This document shows positions 38,990-50,614 of a stretch of DNA of 64,000 nt, in pieces. The DNA is from Alnus glutinosa. Taxonomy: Eukaryota > Streptophyta > Magnoliopsida > Fagales > Betulaceae. The stretch covers positions 6,958,154 through 7,022,153 of the forward strand of contig NC_084886.1 in the NCBI RefSeq assembly GCF_958979055.1, given 5' to 3'. Numbering within the stretch: the first letter of the stretch is position 1; each line of letters starts with the position of its first letter. The notes under the pieces were generated by a model. It searched no databases. It saw only the letters and a list, made by a program, of their open reading frames with translations, and was not told the origin of the DNA. A program made the position numbers and the translations under genes.

Positions 38990-40585
38990 CTAACATGGCA
39001 TGAACTCTGCATGCCCATTTGCCTCTTCCTCGATAGGAGCAGGAAGATTAAGATCAATTAGGCCAGGAAATTCAGATAGCTCTTGCTTGATTACCACAGT
39101 TCTTTCTTCAGAACCTCCAAAAAAATGGGACCTCTTGTGACCACCTAAAGCTTGGCCCGATCGGAAAACCCTGAAGCAGATTGGGCATTCATGCCCCTTG
39201 CTTTTCTTTGGTCCCAATCTTTTCTCAGAATGTGCAGAGATGCTCTGCTTAATTGAGGCTTTGCCATGAGGCTTTGGAGCGGGAAGAGAATCAGTATCTA
39301 TGTTGTTTTCGCCACTCTCATGCATTGACTCACAGCAGCGATTAATCTTTGTATGGCTCGCTCTGTGCCCACCCAGAGCCCGATGAGACTGGAAGCACAT
39401 GTTACAATTCGAGCACTCATATTTGCTTTTCTTCTGAGCATTCTTGCAACTCTCAATATTGGAAGAACCATTTTCTTTTATCTTCGTGTTGGAGCCCTCT
39501 AAAAATTCAGGACTGTAAGAGTCATTTTTAGCTCTCATTCCTGAATCATACTCCATCAAAGCTCTACCCATTTGACCATATCCTGCATTTATGATCAATT
39601 CCTTCTCTAATTCAGATATCACATACTTGAACCTATTTGAACTTTCCCCCAATTCAGCATCAAAGCCCCCAATTCCAGATCCACATTCCACTTTAGGCTT
39701 CTTAAATTCATCACCCGTAAAAGACCCATCAACAGAAACATCTCCTTCAGCCTTATTGGTTCCATTCCTAAAATATCCAGAGTCAGAATGATCACAAAGA
39801 CTAATCACAGCAGTTTTCAACTTCTTTTCTCTTTGCTTCTTCAGCTTTACAAACTGATTAGTATTAGACACATAATTCCTACCATTTTTCATAGTCATTT
39901 TCCCATCGATAGACGATGATTTGGGCTCTAAAACCACAGAATCGTTATCCGAAGATTCTGCCACCGAGTTCAAACCACCTATACGACCAGAATCCCTAGA
40001 CAACATCATCAAACACATAGCCCCCTCTTCTTGTTCTTGTTCAATCTCCGAGACAGATGAAGAAGCATTTGCCAGAGTATTAGCGGAATAGTAAACATCA
40101 AGAATCTCGTACCTCGTTCTTTTCGATCTCCGAAGCTGCCTCGGAGCCCATGTCTCGTTAACTGAGTGACTATCCATGACTGGTTTCTCCTCAAATTTGC
40201 TAACTAGCTTTTCCTTGTCGGAGTGACAAGCCATGTGACCACAGAGAGCTTTCAATGATTGAAAGCCTTTGCCACATTCTTTACAAACCCTTTCCTGCAG
40301 TAAACAAGCACCTGAATCCGAAATCCTCCATGTTTTCTTTGGGTTCTCTCTAAGACCATAAACGGAATTCCAAGCAGCCGCTTCAGACCCTGAATCTCTC
40401 TTGCTCCTGATTCCGCCATTCACAGATGGAAACCCCACTACATTAGCATTTACTTGTGCTTCTTCTTCCATCTGAGCAGAATTTCGATTCATGTGGGTCC
40501 TGATGTGACCACCCAAGGCCTTCCCGCATGGGTACCTCTTGTTGCAAAACTTGCACACAAACTTCTTCTTTTGCTTTTCTTCCAT
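38990..40585 (-). CDS. C2H2 zinc-finger protein with four fingers and EAR motif
   Basis: Probable nuclear transcriptional repressor. One coding exon, 531 residues. Fingers: residues 11-31 (C11, C14, H27, H31; KALGGH), 101-121 (C101, C104, H117, H121; KALCGH, an altered QALGGH), 391-411 (RALGGH) and 467-487 (QALGGH). The first two and last two are separated by a long, poorly conserved, Ser/Glu-rich region. The C-terminus holds LIDLNLPAP (DLNLP at 511-515), an EAR-type repression motif that recruits TOPLESS co-repressors in this family. This is the plant ZAT-like C2H2 class; the N-terminal FVCKFCNKRYPCGK pattern suggests a specific subgroup, but I cannot name the orthologue. A 150-nt leader intron (40594-40743, GT-AG) is inferred just upstream of the ATG. 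Confidence 0.9.
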   Translation of the reverse strand: MEEKQKKKFVCKFCNKRYPCGKALGGHIRTHMNRNSAQMEEEAQVNANVVGFPSVNGGIRSKRDSGSEAAAWNSVYGLRENPKKTWRISDSGACLLQERVCKECGKGFQSLKALCGHMACHSDKEKLVSKFEEKPVMDSHSVNETWAPRQLRRSKRTRYEILDVYYSANTLANASSSVSEIEQEQEEGAMCLMMLSRDSGRIGGLNSVAESSDNDSVVLEPKSSSIDGKMTMKNGRNYVSNTNQFVKLKKQREKKLKTAVISLCDHSDSGYFRNGTNKAEGDVSVDGSFTGDEFKKPKVECGSGIGGFDAELGESSNRFKYVISELEKELIINAGYGQMGRALMEYDSGMRAKNDSYSPEFLEGSNTKIKENGSSNIESCKNAQKKSKYECSNCNMCFQSHRALGGHRASHTKINRCCESMHESGENNIDTDSLPAPKPHGKASIKQSISAHSEKRLGPKKSKGHECPICFRVFRSGQALGGHKRSHFFGGSEERTVVIKQELSEFPGLIDLNLPAPIEEEANGHAEFMPC

Positions 40586-41872
40586 AGATTAATCTGGCAA
40601 CTCAAAACCAAAGATACCCAGCAAACAAAACAGAACAAGGAAACCAAGTCTTACCTCGAATCCGCAAGAACGCTACATTCCACGATCTTGCCCCACCAAG
40701 CACACCAAAAATGGTGAAAAAGCAGATGAAGTGAGAAGCATACCTAGATCGACAAGTTCAGCCGCAGATCACGAAGTTTCTTGCTTTTTCACCAGAGGGC
40801 GATAAGCAAAGAATCAAAAAGGACTCAGATGTGACAGTTTGGTGAAGTACGAGATCCGACCCACAAAAAGTGTCCCTTTAAATTCCATTTTTCTGGAATG
40901 TTCAAAATTCAACAGCTTTGAAAAGAAAATTTAAAATTGTGAAGAAATGGGTCGCTAATCTAATGGTGGCGTCGAACGGGCCAGTCTATCAAGAACAATC
41001 AAAGCAAAGCCATGACTCCTTCTCTCTCTTTGATTTCTCTCTCTTCTTGGTGTTGTAGTTGGAGGAGAATTCCATGCATGGAAGCTAAAAACTAAACAAG
41101 GAATAAAAGAGAGGCAGCACGTGTAATCAGTTGAGAACCTTTGGTTGATGTATTGGACGGTCAGGATTGGTGGGTGTTTGGACGATCCCAAGGAGTGAGG
41201 ACTACTTGATATGGCAAACTGAAACTGAAACATCCAAACTATGCCTTAACTTTGTCTTGCTTGCAACCTCACACAAACAAAGGGTCAGACATCTCCAACC
41301 GTTATTGTTTTGAGCTTCCTCGCTTGGTCCCCATTGAAAACGATATTTATTTACAGAGATGCTGCCGGATTTTAATTTTGTTTTATTTTATTTTCCATTC
41401 CTGTTTACACTCTGTGCTATGTCCGGCCACCTACTCTTTCTTTTAACCCTGGAACTGAACAGTTTTCTTTTCTTTTTCTTTTTTAATTAAAAAAAAAAAA
41501 ACGTAAAAATTCGTTTTCATCTACATCATCAATTGATGAATCGTATAACTAATTATTCGCATATTTGGAAGTGGGTATTAACAATTTTACCTATTTTGCC
41601 TTCATATATTATCAATAATTTGTACAGATATAGAAACATGAATGAAGCCTTTCTGGAGCCATAGCTGAAAATGGAAGCAGCACAATCACCATTGATTGAG
41701 CTCCTTCAATTTCTTCCGTAGCTTCATCTTAATTATGGACGTACATTTTAGATGGGGCAATGGGGCATAGACCCATTGAATTCCTGTAAAATATTTGTGT
41801 ATCAAAAAAGGAAATGGAGGTCTATGTCCATGACATATATGATCATCGCCAAGTCTCCGGCCGAAGAATTAA

Positions 41873-41914
<42 letters not shown>

Positions 41915-44424
41915 CATTTTAGAATAAATGTGATTTAACGTGGTATTAAAGTTAGAAATTTCGAGTTCAAATCTAACTTTACAATTTATTTTTAATTTTT
42001 TTAATTAAATATTTCTCGTGTATCCCCTCCATTTTTCCGTAGGTTCTTGGTATTCCTAAAGGATAAAGATTGCAGCCACACCTCTGTATATACACTATTC
42101 CGCCTCTGACACTCGCGAGGAGACAACTTTTACAAGCTTTGCAATTTGGTTCAACGGTTTGTATCCAGCTCACCCATAAACTTCCATCTTCTCTCCACGA
42201 CAGAAGAGCAGAGCACTTGGCGCTCTCCTCTCCTCCATCTTTATGCTTCAATACTACACTTTTTTGACCATCCCATCTGATCTTCGAACAAGCCACACTC
42301 AGTCGTCAAGCTCTCTTTTGATTGTTGAAACTACGCAATTCGGTAAAAAGTAAAGAAAAAAGAAAGATTTTTTTATTTTTTTATTTTAGAAAAATTTAAA
42401 AAAAAAAAAAAAAAGTAAATAGGGAATTTTAGATGGTTCCATATTGTGCCTATGTTAAGGTATAAAAACAGTTTTTACCCTAATGTCATGTGGTGATGAT
42501 TTAGAGAAATATCAAAATTGGTCCCTAAGTTTTTAATTTAGGTTTCAAATATGTCCCTACATCAACTTACCATCCAATTTAAGATTTTCAAACTTCTATT
42601 CAAAGTTCATTTTAACATAGTAAACATCGGTTTTGGAATATTCATGAAATACAAAGTTGTATTCTTTTAAATCAGCTTTTCAACGTCTCCAAATTTACCT
42701 TTATCTTGTGTATGAATCAAAGGACTAGATTTATACTAGACAACATATACAAATTTGAATTCTTATGTGTTTGATCAACTTTTACACCGATTTAATCTTA
42801 GACCTAAAACTTAAATCAAAATTTTTTTATTTTTTTTATTTTTTATTACACTACATTTTTCCAACACTAAAAAAAAGGGGAAAAGTGGGGAAGATAAAAT
42901 TCTTTTCCATTAACAAAGAACACCTTTCTTTGATGCAAGTTTACACCAAGCAAAAACATTCTTAAAACAATAGGCCGCTCAAGTTTTAAATCAAATAGAG
43001 CAATGATGACAGACAACATCCACATAGAGTTTTGTCTCACAAAAGGTAAGAAAATTTCATTGAAGTTCACACCTCTTCTTAAACAAAACATGCCTTGTAC
43101 TCAGCATTGTGATCCCTTTATTTTTCTTGAAGACACGTTTGTGGCTAAAAAGCAATGGTCCAAGGGTCAAAAAAGTTCCCAATTAAAACCATGAAGTTGC
43201 AGGCCAAAGCAGAAAACAACAATAGCCAGCCAACAAATGCCAATCCCACCCTCTCTTCTAATCTTTGAACTTGGGCTATTCTTCCTTTTCGCTCTCTCCT
43301 TTTTCTTTTATTGTCTATATATCATCTTTTGCATGCTGGAAAATGCAATGGAATTTGTATGTTGTGCTTGCCAGCACCCCACCGATTCCGGATCTCTCAT
43401 ACCCATAAAAGGCAATTTATTGACCGACATTTGCGCATCTTTGATCACATTACGGTCAGATCCCTTGTCTTTGGGGGTGATCTCTATAATCACGGCCCTT
43501 ACTGTCTTACCCACTTGACTCTATGACTGATTCTACGTTACCACTAAACGCCATATTGCACCGTTGAACGCTTTGCAACAAATTATGACCACCAAGTCAA
43601 TGACTGACCACCAGTTCACTGCTGGCATTGATATGATCATACCATTGCCACCTCAATGCAGATTCTTCCTTTTATCTCGATTAATTATTTACTTAATTTA
43701 TTTTACATTATTAACTAATCCTTATTGCTTGTGGAAAATACAAAATCAGTCATTGTAAAAGTGTTCTGAAACCTTCCTGTAGTGTGCAAAAAGAAAAGAT
43801 ACATATATACCTACTACAAAAATTTCATTCCCGTTGTTTAATAGGATCTGACATGAACTCCACTCACTCCGTCCACGTGACCTTTATACTAGAGACTAAT
43901 GTTACTCTAACACGGTAACACCTAACATGCCACTTTTCATCAAAGCAAATGGACCACACCAGAAGATATCAATTTGGTGAAGAATACAAACAAAATATGG
44001 CGATTGTTTTTTTAGCCAACTCGCTTCCCTGTCCGTCTGGAGAAAAAACTACGAAGATAAGACATCAATAGACTATGAAGATAGTAATCTTCCTTGGAAC
44101 CAGTGAAGACTAAAAAGAGAACAATATTGGCTTCCGACCCCAATAAAGGTAGTAACTGAATAAAATATACAAGAGAATGGCAACTTACAAAAGACGTATT
44201 TTCATCGAGAGCATTTTAAAATGCCAACAAATATTAGATTTCAAAAAGGCTGTACACAAGGAAATGGAAAATCAAAATATCCAGTGCTTTAAGAAGAAAT
44301 GCTCTTGCATGACAACTATAGCTGCCAAAGCCTCAAAATCTTTGGCCCTAGCTAAAGCCGCACCAGATATGATATGTACAATAAAATTGACAACCATCTC
44401 AGAGAGCCACTGGGTGATGATGCC
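40586..44424. other. C2H2 promoter side, gene-free stretch, ELM2/SANT 3' UTR
   Basis: Positions 40586-40870 are the C2H2 leader. The remainder contains a long A-run (41876-41912) and short open frames on both strands (for example 41979-42296 minus, 43237-43518 plus) that I do not recognise and do not call. Positions from about 44100 to 44424 are the likely 3' UTR of the next gene. Confidence 0.4.
41876..41912. repeat. Poly-A run
   Basis: About 36 uninterrupted A residues. No recognisable retroposed sequence precedes it. Confidence 0.85.
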
Positions 44425-46171
44425 TTAGTCATCCATCATCTTGTTATCCGAAATGCCCTCTCCAAAGACCTCTTCAATCATGTTCCATGTGGATAGAAGA
44501 TCAAAACCTTTTAATGAAGTTGATGGGCACTTGGCATCCCAAACTTTAGCATCATAGGGCTCCAGTAAATAGAACTGACCCACCGCATCACTACACCAAT
44601 CAGCCTTGCCATGCTCACTCTTAACCTCACACATTTGTAAAGCAGTTCCAGTGTTAACAGGACCGCAAGAGGTAGCTATATTGGCTTGACATTCAAACGA
44701 CGAGCACGAGTCATCTTGGGCACTGAAATCCTCCTGATCACTCCCTGGAGTCTTATCCACACGCTGAACTAAGGGGTCGAATTTTCTCTCATCGAGCGAA
44801 TTCAAAACGGTTGCATCCGACATAAGATCCATCCCACCATCTTCTTTGGGAACACCTTCTCTATCAGGTTGCTCAATACCATCACCCTTGTAGTCATCAT
44901 CACCTCCATTGTCATAGTCAGCATCATCATCATTGCTAGCCTCATCTTCTTCAGAGGAATCCACTTGATTATCTTGATTAACAAGAGACTCAATAGCAGA
45001 GTCTTCGTCTTCTTCTGAATCTCCAACCTCGTAGGAGCTTCTAATATTGCTTCCTTGCCATTCATCATCATCACTGTCTATGTCCAGCAAATTAGATCTG
45101 TTCTGAGCAGCGCGCCTCTGAAGCATGAACAAATTGAAATAATAGCTCACAAGCTCATTTCTACTTCGAGAAGGAAATACCGATGACAGGTGCTTCCAAA
45201 AATTCTTGCCCAAGGACACAGGGTTGGAGTAAACAACCTCATGAAAGATCTGCTCCTCTTCCTCAGTCCATTCGTATGCCACGTCCTCTCCCATGTCAGA
45301 AAACCCTAAATTCACAAATTTTTCATCCCCAATGGTTTTTCTTAGTTTTTCCCGTGCTTCCATGACATGCTGGCAAACACATCTAATAGAGCCAGAATCA
45401 AGACAGCTACAATCTGCCCTGGCATCTCCAGCATAGTCACCCTTGCCTGTAGCCAAATTTGAATCAGGCATTGGGATAACACAAGTACCCATCAGCTTCT
45501 CCTCACTATCACTATCATCAACGTTGGGGTTAAATTTTTCTGTCAGATCCAACTTGTTCTTATATATATGTTTGCCCCACAATGGAATACTGGCTTGATG
45601 ATTCGGACCAACAGGAACTTGTTTTCTAGGAGATTGATCCAAGAAAGAAGAACAGACATCCTCAAATGGTACAAATCTTCTCCGTGGTAAATTTGATTCC
45701 AAATATTCTGGAGAAAGAGATGAGTAGGCTGATGCCCCAGACCCATCATCTTCTTCACTAGAACTGCTGGAGACCCATGACAAGGGATCATTGGTCTCAA
45801 GATCCTTATCAGTTAAATTTGAAACTTCAGTAATGGTGTCCTTTTCATGTGTCTCATGCCACTGAAGTTGACGAAAGCCATCCTCATCCTCACCTGTTTG
45901 ATAGCAAAATATGTCAAACATTAACATATACAATGCAAAAAGAGATAGTTCAGTCAGATTATGGCATCAGATACTAGCTGTGCCACAAAACACAAAATAA
46001 AAATATTGTAGACCACCTATTTTTACCTGAAAAAGTTGGTTCCTGTGGACAATTGTTACAAGGAACAAGTTCCACAAACGGATTCAGCATATGGCTATAC
46101 TCAAGCTGCCTAAGGTGCTTATGAGGAAGCTCTGGGAACTCCTCATCAACAAAATGCCTTTTAAATCCCAT
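44425..46171 (-). CDS. ELM2/SANT-like chromatin protein
   Basis: Two coding exons, 46171-46027 and 45893-44425 (GT-AG, phase 1): 1,614 nt, 537 residues. It belongs to the plant family beginning MGFKR.F..EEF.ELP.KH.RQL. A short ELM2-like segment (about 120-156; VPVGPNHQASIPLW) is followed by a Cys-rich patch, then a SANT/Myb-like region (about 255-310; YEWTEEEEQIFHEVV...FWKHLSSVFPSRSRNELVSYYFNLFML). A very acidic Asp/Glu stretch follows (about 318-390). ELM2-SANT pairs recruit histone deacetylases in other eukaryotes; that role here is inference. The start is fixed by an inferred leader exon ending at 46965 (GAGAG|GTAAAA): joined to the acceptor at 46178, it puts an in-frame TGA eight codons before ATG 46171. 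Confidence 0.85.
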
Positions 46172-47855
46172 TCTAACCTGCAAGAAAAATAACTAAAGGT
46201 TAAATTCGAAGGCACACAAGAAATGAGGAAGATCAGAGCAATGAGAAACAAAAAATAAGAGAAGGGCAAAATAATAATATACACGTTGATAAGTCCAAAG
46301 TTGGTGCATAGAGTTGTAAGTGCATTCAGATATACAAAACCTTGACGCATGAGGCACACAAAGCCATTATCATTTTTTTGTTAAGGCTTATAGGCATGGC
46401 AAGGAAAAATATGTAATTATCATTGCACACACAACAGAGACAGACTATAGGATAGAAGAAGTAATATATAGAGAAATCAAATCAGGTTAATGTTACAGTG
46501 TCCAATTATCTTACAGAAAGACATAATTTTCTATAAAGAAAATACGAATAATTCATGAAAAAGCAGCTTTAATTTATGGTTAAAACAACCTATAAAATAT
46601 GTTATTAAAATCAGGTCAAGAAAGAGAACCTTCAACAATTTTGAAAATCCATATATTTCAAAGAAAACATTGGTTTGTAAAAATTAACAAAATGCAATAT
46701 AATCAAAGTGTGTACCGTTATCAGCTTCATTACAATAGTAAGCATATGGGTCATGGAAAAGTTTATTAAACCAAACAACATTGTATAGTAAGCTAACTAA
46801 CTGAAACTAACGATTGTAATAACATATAAAAAAAAACGAAAATAAATAAATTAATGACTAAAAATTGATAATTATAAATAAAAATATGGTTATCAACCAA
46901 ATAATAATAATGATAATAATAACATCAACAACAACAACAATAAAAATAATAACAACTTTTTTACCTCTCGAATTCGTGGAATTCAGACTTCGAAGGCAGG
47001 AAGATTAAGCTAAAACCCTAGAAGCCTTAATTCAGATAAAAAATTACTGAATCAAACGCCCAAAGGTAATTTCCATATGCCTATGGTACGTACCCCCAAC
47101 TTAATTCCACCAAATATAAAAGCCCCAAATATTTCTGAAACCCTAACCCTAGAAGAAGCAATTACACACCCGAATTGGTCAACCCGCAAAATTACCAAGC
47201 AATAGGGAACCGAACAATCATTCTACGACAAAAGAACCAAACCCCTCTAGAAATTTCCAGAACGAAAAAACCCTAACGAATTGAACGCTTCGAAACCCCA
47301 GAAATTTGAACGGGTCGAGACAAACTACAAAATCAGAACCAGATTAGAGAGGGGAATTAAATAACACCGAAAATAGAAAAGAAAAAACATAGAGGATTGG
47401 AGGATTAGAACGGTCTAAGGGACCAACTCGAAACCCTAACCCTAGAATCGGGTATGATCAACGGCTGGAGTTGATTTAGGGGTCAATCAATAGAGGATAA
47501 AGAGAATTGAACAGATCGGGGATTTGATTTGATGATTAGAAAAGTTATTCAGAAGAAAACCAGAGCTAGATCTGAGGAAAATCCAAAGGGGTAGACGATG
47601 AAGGTCGAAGGGTACGGTTCGTGCTCTTTGTAAACGGGACGGTCCGAAGTTATTAGAAAAATAAAAACCGGGTTAATCACATACCCGCGATTCCGCGAAC
47701 GTTGTCTGGTCTAGACCCTATATAGCCAAAACCGGCCCGCCTACAAAATTACCATAATAGTCCTCGTATTGACTAGCTAGAGTTTTAAAAATACACGTGA
47801 GAATATAATTTTATACATTAAATTGAAATAATTTTCTTAAGGAAAATGTTAGATT
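46172..47855. other. Leader intron, leader exon and promoter of the ELM2/SANT gene
   Basis: Positions 46178-46964 are the inferred leader intron. The leader exon runs upstream from 46965; the AAACCCTA-rich sequence up to about 47640 looks like transcribed leader and promoter DNA. No separate gene seen. Confidence 0.5.
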
Positions 47856-47968
47856 TACAACACCAATACAACAACTGTACAACAATCCCTCACATGAGGG
47901 TGAGTCCTACATACTGGGGTCCACCCTCATGTGAGGGATTGTTGTACAGTTGTTGTATTGGTGTTGTA
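47856..47968. repeat. Perfect foldback: 47-bp arms, 19-nt loop
   Basis: Arm 47856-47902 (starts TACAACACCAATACAACAAC) is the exact reverse complement of 47922-47968. The outer flanks (AAGGAAAAT.. and ..CCTTTTTCTT) continue the symmetry imperfectly, so the full element is somewhat longer. Perfect arms suggest recent origin or gene conversion. It would fold into a long hairpin RNA if transcribed. Confidence 0.95.
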
Positions 47969-49360
47969 CAAGAATCAAATCCTTTTTCTTAAATTGAATT
48001 TAATAAAATTTTTGTCAAAAAAAAAATTCTCTCATTTGACAGATTTTATTATGTGTTACATCAACACCAATAAAAGTACGACACATATTACTCTTAATAA
48101 ATATAGATTAAATCAACTACATGGATTGATTTTGTATTTTTGTCCTAATTAATGAGTATGACTCATGCTTTACATTTTGAGTATGAGGCAAAAATTACAT
48201 CCATTGTCCTCTCTTTATCTAAAACACATTTTTTACCTTTTCATTAGTTTCTTTTAAGTAAGTATATTCTTTTTTTAATGCTATTATGGTAATTTTTTAA
48301 AAAAAAAAAAAAAAAAAAAAGACATGTTAGACATTTATCTCCTATTCATTTTCTACATATTTCACACAATAAGTTTTAAATTTACGCTTTCAAAAAAGAA
48401 AAATTTTAAATTTACTATTGAATTTGTTAGACTTACATTGTATCATACTCTAACGATGAATTTAAAAAACAATTGAGTAGGAGATAAATAAGAGAAATCA
48501 TTTAAAAAAAAAAACCTTTTGCAAGTTAAAACAATTTTTTTTTCTTCTAATTTTTATTATGTCAGACGATAAATGATTCTTGTCCCAAAAATCTCGCACT
48601 TATTGTGATTAAATTTCACACCTACCACCTTTAGATAAATATTATAAAATCTAACAACATAATACTAATTTAATCTTCATTTTCTTAAAGTCTCAAGTCT
48701 ATTATTTTGTTTTTCATTACTTTACCCTTATCCTCGACTTTCCCCCCTAACCTTTGCCTTTGGTAATCAACCACTAGCAATAATTTTTAAAAGGCCTTTG
48801 CCAATCAACGACTAGCAATAATGTTAAAAAGGACAAGCAATTCTGTTTACTGGGTCCAGGTTTTGTCCTATGTTCTAGTGTTCTGTGATCACAGGACATA
48901 AAGCTTTTTGAGTGTCACGTGTCCTAGATGTACACAAATACTATCATAATAATTAATTCTCAATTTTTATAAGTTCGAAAAGCAGACTATTAATACCATA
49001 AAATGGGGTAAGAAGTGGGGGAAAGCAAAGGCAATCCTATAACACCATGAGCATTCATCCCAAAAGCAAGCCTTCCACTCTAATCCAATGCGATATCTTA
49101 TCGATGAGATTTACCCAAATAAAAGGGGAAAAAAAGGTTTGGTTTGTTGCCTTAAGTTTTAAAGTTGCAACTCAGAGGACTAATGTTCTTGATTAAAATC
49201 CAGATCATCACACCCAACCTGAAAATAAATTTGGAAAGTTAGTTTCGGGAAGATACCAAAACCGTGTATATTGATTCTCATTTATAGAACTTGACAATTA
49301 CAGAATTCAAAATATACAAGAGAACAAGTGAATTCAAATATATTATATACAGCAAAAATG
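47969..49360. other. Gene-free stretch
   Basis: AT-rich sequence with an A-run (48299-48320). No coding or RNA gene recognised. Confidence 0.4.
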
Positions 49361-49610
49361 TTATCGTAAGCTGCTATCTAACAACTCTAAATTCAAATGA
49401 CAATTGTCAATAACTTGAACTGCTTTTGATAGACTTGGAGAAGAACTACAATTCTGAGGTGAGCCACAGTACTTCTGTTGCCATCCAACTTGCACCTTAT
49501 CTCGAGCTTCATCTTTATCTGCTGGTATTGTGGAACTTTTGTCTGCATCAACTGCTACACTGTTTTCATCAGCATCACATACGTTAATACAAGCTCCTAA
49601 CCGAGGGCAC
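49361..49610 (-). pseudogene. Isolated 3'-terminal exon (orphan, family unknown)
   Basis: On the minus strand a strong acceptor (CCTTCCTTTGCAG) at 49611-49620 opens an 82-codon frame. It reads CPRLGACINVCDADEN, then DADKSSTIPADKDEARDK, and ends LNLELLDSSLR before a TAA at 49361-49363. Composition and the acceptor resemble a genuine last exon, but no matching upstream exon or promoter is visible between here and the UGD gene. The upstream text (TTAAACGTCGGAGACATCTT) instead resembles LTR-retrotransposon U5 sequence. It could be a captured gene fragment carried by a retroelement. I do not recognise the protein. Confidence 0.35.
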
Positions 49611-49872
49611 CTGCAAAGGAAGGGGTTGGGTAAGCTCATAGACTTGTTAGGCGTGCCGACAAAGATGTCTCCGACGTTTAAGTCAGTAATTTATTAGAGT
49701 GAAGAGACAAATAGAAATGAAATTATTTGACTGGGGTGAGAAGTGAGAATGAATTGTGTACCATGTAAAGGTCAATTTTTCTTACGTTTATGGGCTCTCT
49801 TGTCTCTGCATGGGCCTACTAGGTGTTGTTCTTTGGTTGGGCAACACTATGGTTGGGTGTGTATTTTGGTTA

Positions 49873-50026
49873 GAGTAATATTTGCTGCACAATATTTGTA
49901 TACATTTTGAATAACAAAACTCAAGTAGAAATGATTTTCACTTTTTTTAAAAAAAAAAAAAAAAAAAAATTGCTGGACACATTGTTGTACAAAGTATGTA
50001 TAAATGTTGTGCATCAAACATTACTC
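49873..50026. repeat. Foldback element, ~45-bp imperfect arms
   Basis: The left arm starts GAGTAATATTTGCTGCACAA. The right arm, reverse-complemented, starts GAGTAATGTTTGATGCACAA and continues CATTTATACATACTTTG. The arms are roughly 75-80% alike around an A/T-rich centre with an A-run. It shares GCACAACATTTATAC with the element at 34203-34310. Confidence 0.7.
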
Positions 50027-50614
50027 TTTGTGTTACCGACTCTAACAAGGCATATCCCCTGTCAGGTGTCACCCTTTAGCGTGACACGATAGAGCGACCT
50101 GATTTCCTACCGAGAATGCCACGAATTATAAAATTTCGGTACGCGGTAGCATTACTCATAATTTATTATTCCTTATTTACTCAGCACCATAGCAATGTGA
50201 AACATTGCTCAAGGGGCCTAAATGTTTTCTGTTGTTTATTCAAGTAATTTGAAGAAGAAGGGGAATGAATGAGACACATTAAACCCAAGCCCACACAAGA
50301 CATTGAAATTGACTTTCAAAAAGGTATTTCGATCAGTAATGATAGATCGAATGAAAATAAAATTTCCTGTTTTTATTACACTAATATCTCATATAAAGAA
50401 CATACACTGATTTTGCTACTAGCTAGAGACAGATTCAGAAACTACAGTGTCTTAAAACCCATTAACGAGAAAAAGAAAAAAGTAGGATAAAACATAGACC
50501 CGAAACTTAGAAAAAAAATATTATAGAACCACAATCCACACACAAATATCAATTCCACCTCGGCGGCCAACCGCAAGCCAGCCACTGCAGATTATGCTTG
50601 CTTGCTTCTCATTT
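50027..50614. other. Gene-free stretch and UGD 3' UTR
   Basis: Positions 50036-50220 are GC-richer and non-coding, with repeat-like texture (GTCACCCTTTAGCGTGACA includes a small palindrome). About 50300-50614 is probable 3' UTR of the UGD gene. No gene recognised. Confidence 0.4.

Noticed and set aside
41979..42296. 105-codon minus-strand frame (MACSKIRWDG...)
   Set aside because: Some coding-like composition, but no family, splice context or neighbours support it.
42485..42600. Text resembling a MULE-type MITE end (TTGGTCCCTAAG)
   Set aside because: Only one side is visible, with no matching inverted end or duplication.
43237..43518. 93-codon plus-strand frame with a hydrophobic start
   Set aside because: Overlaps other frames on both strands and no family recognised; likely chance.
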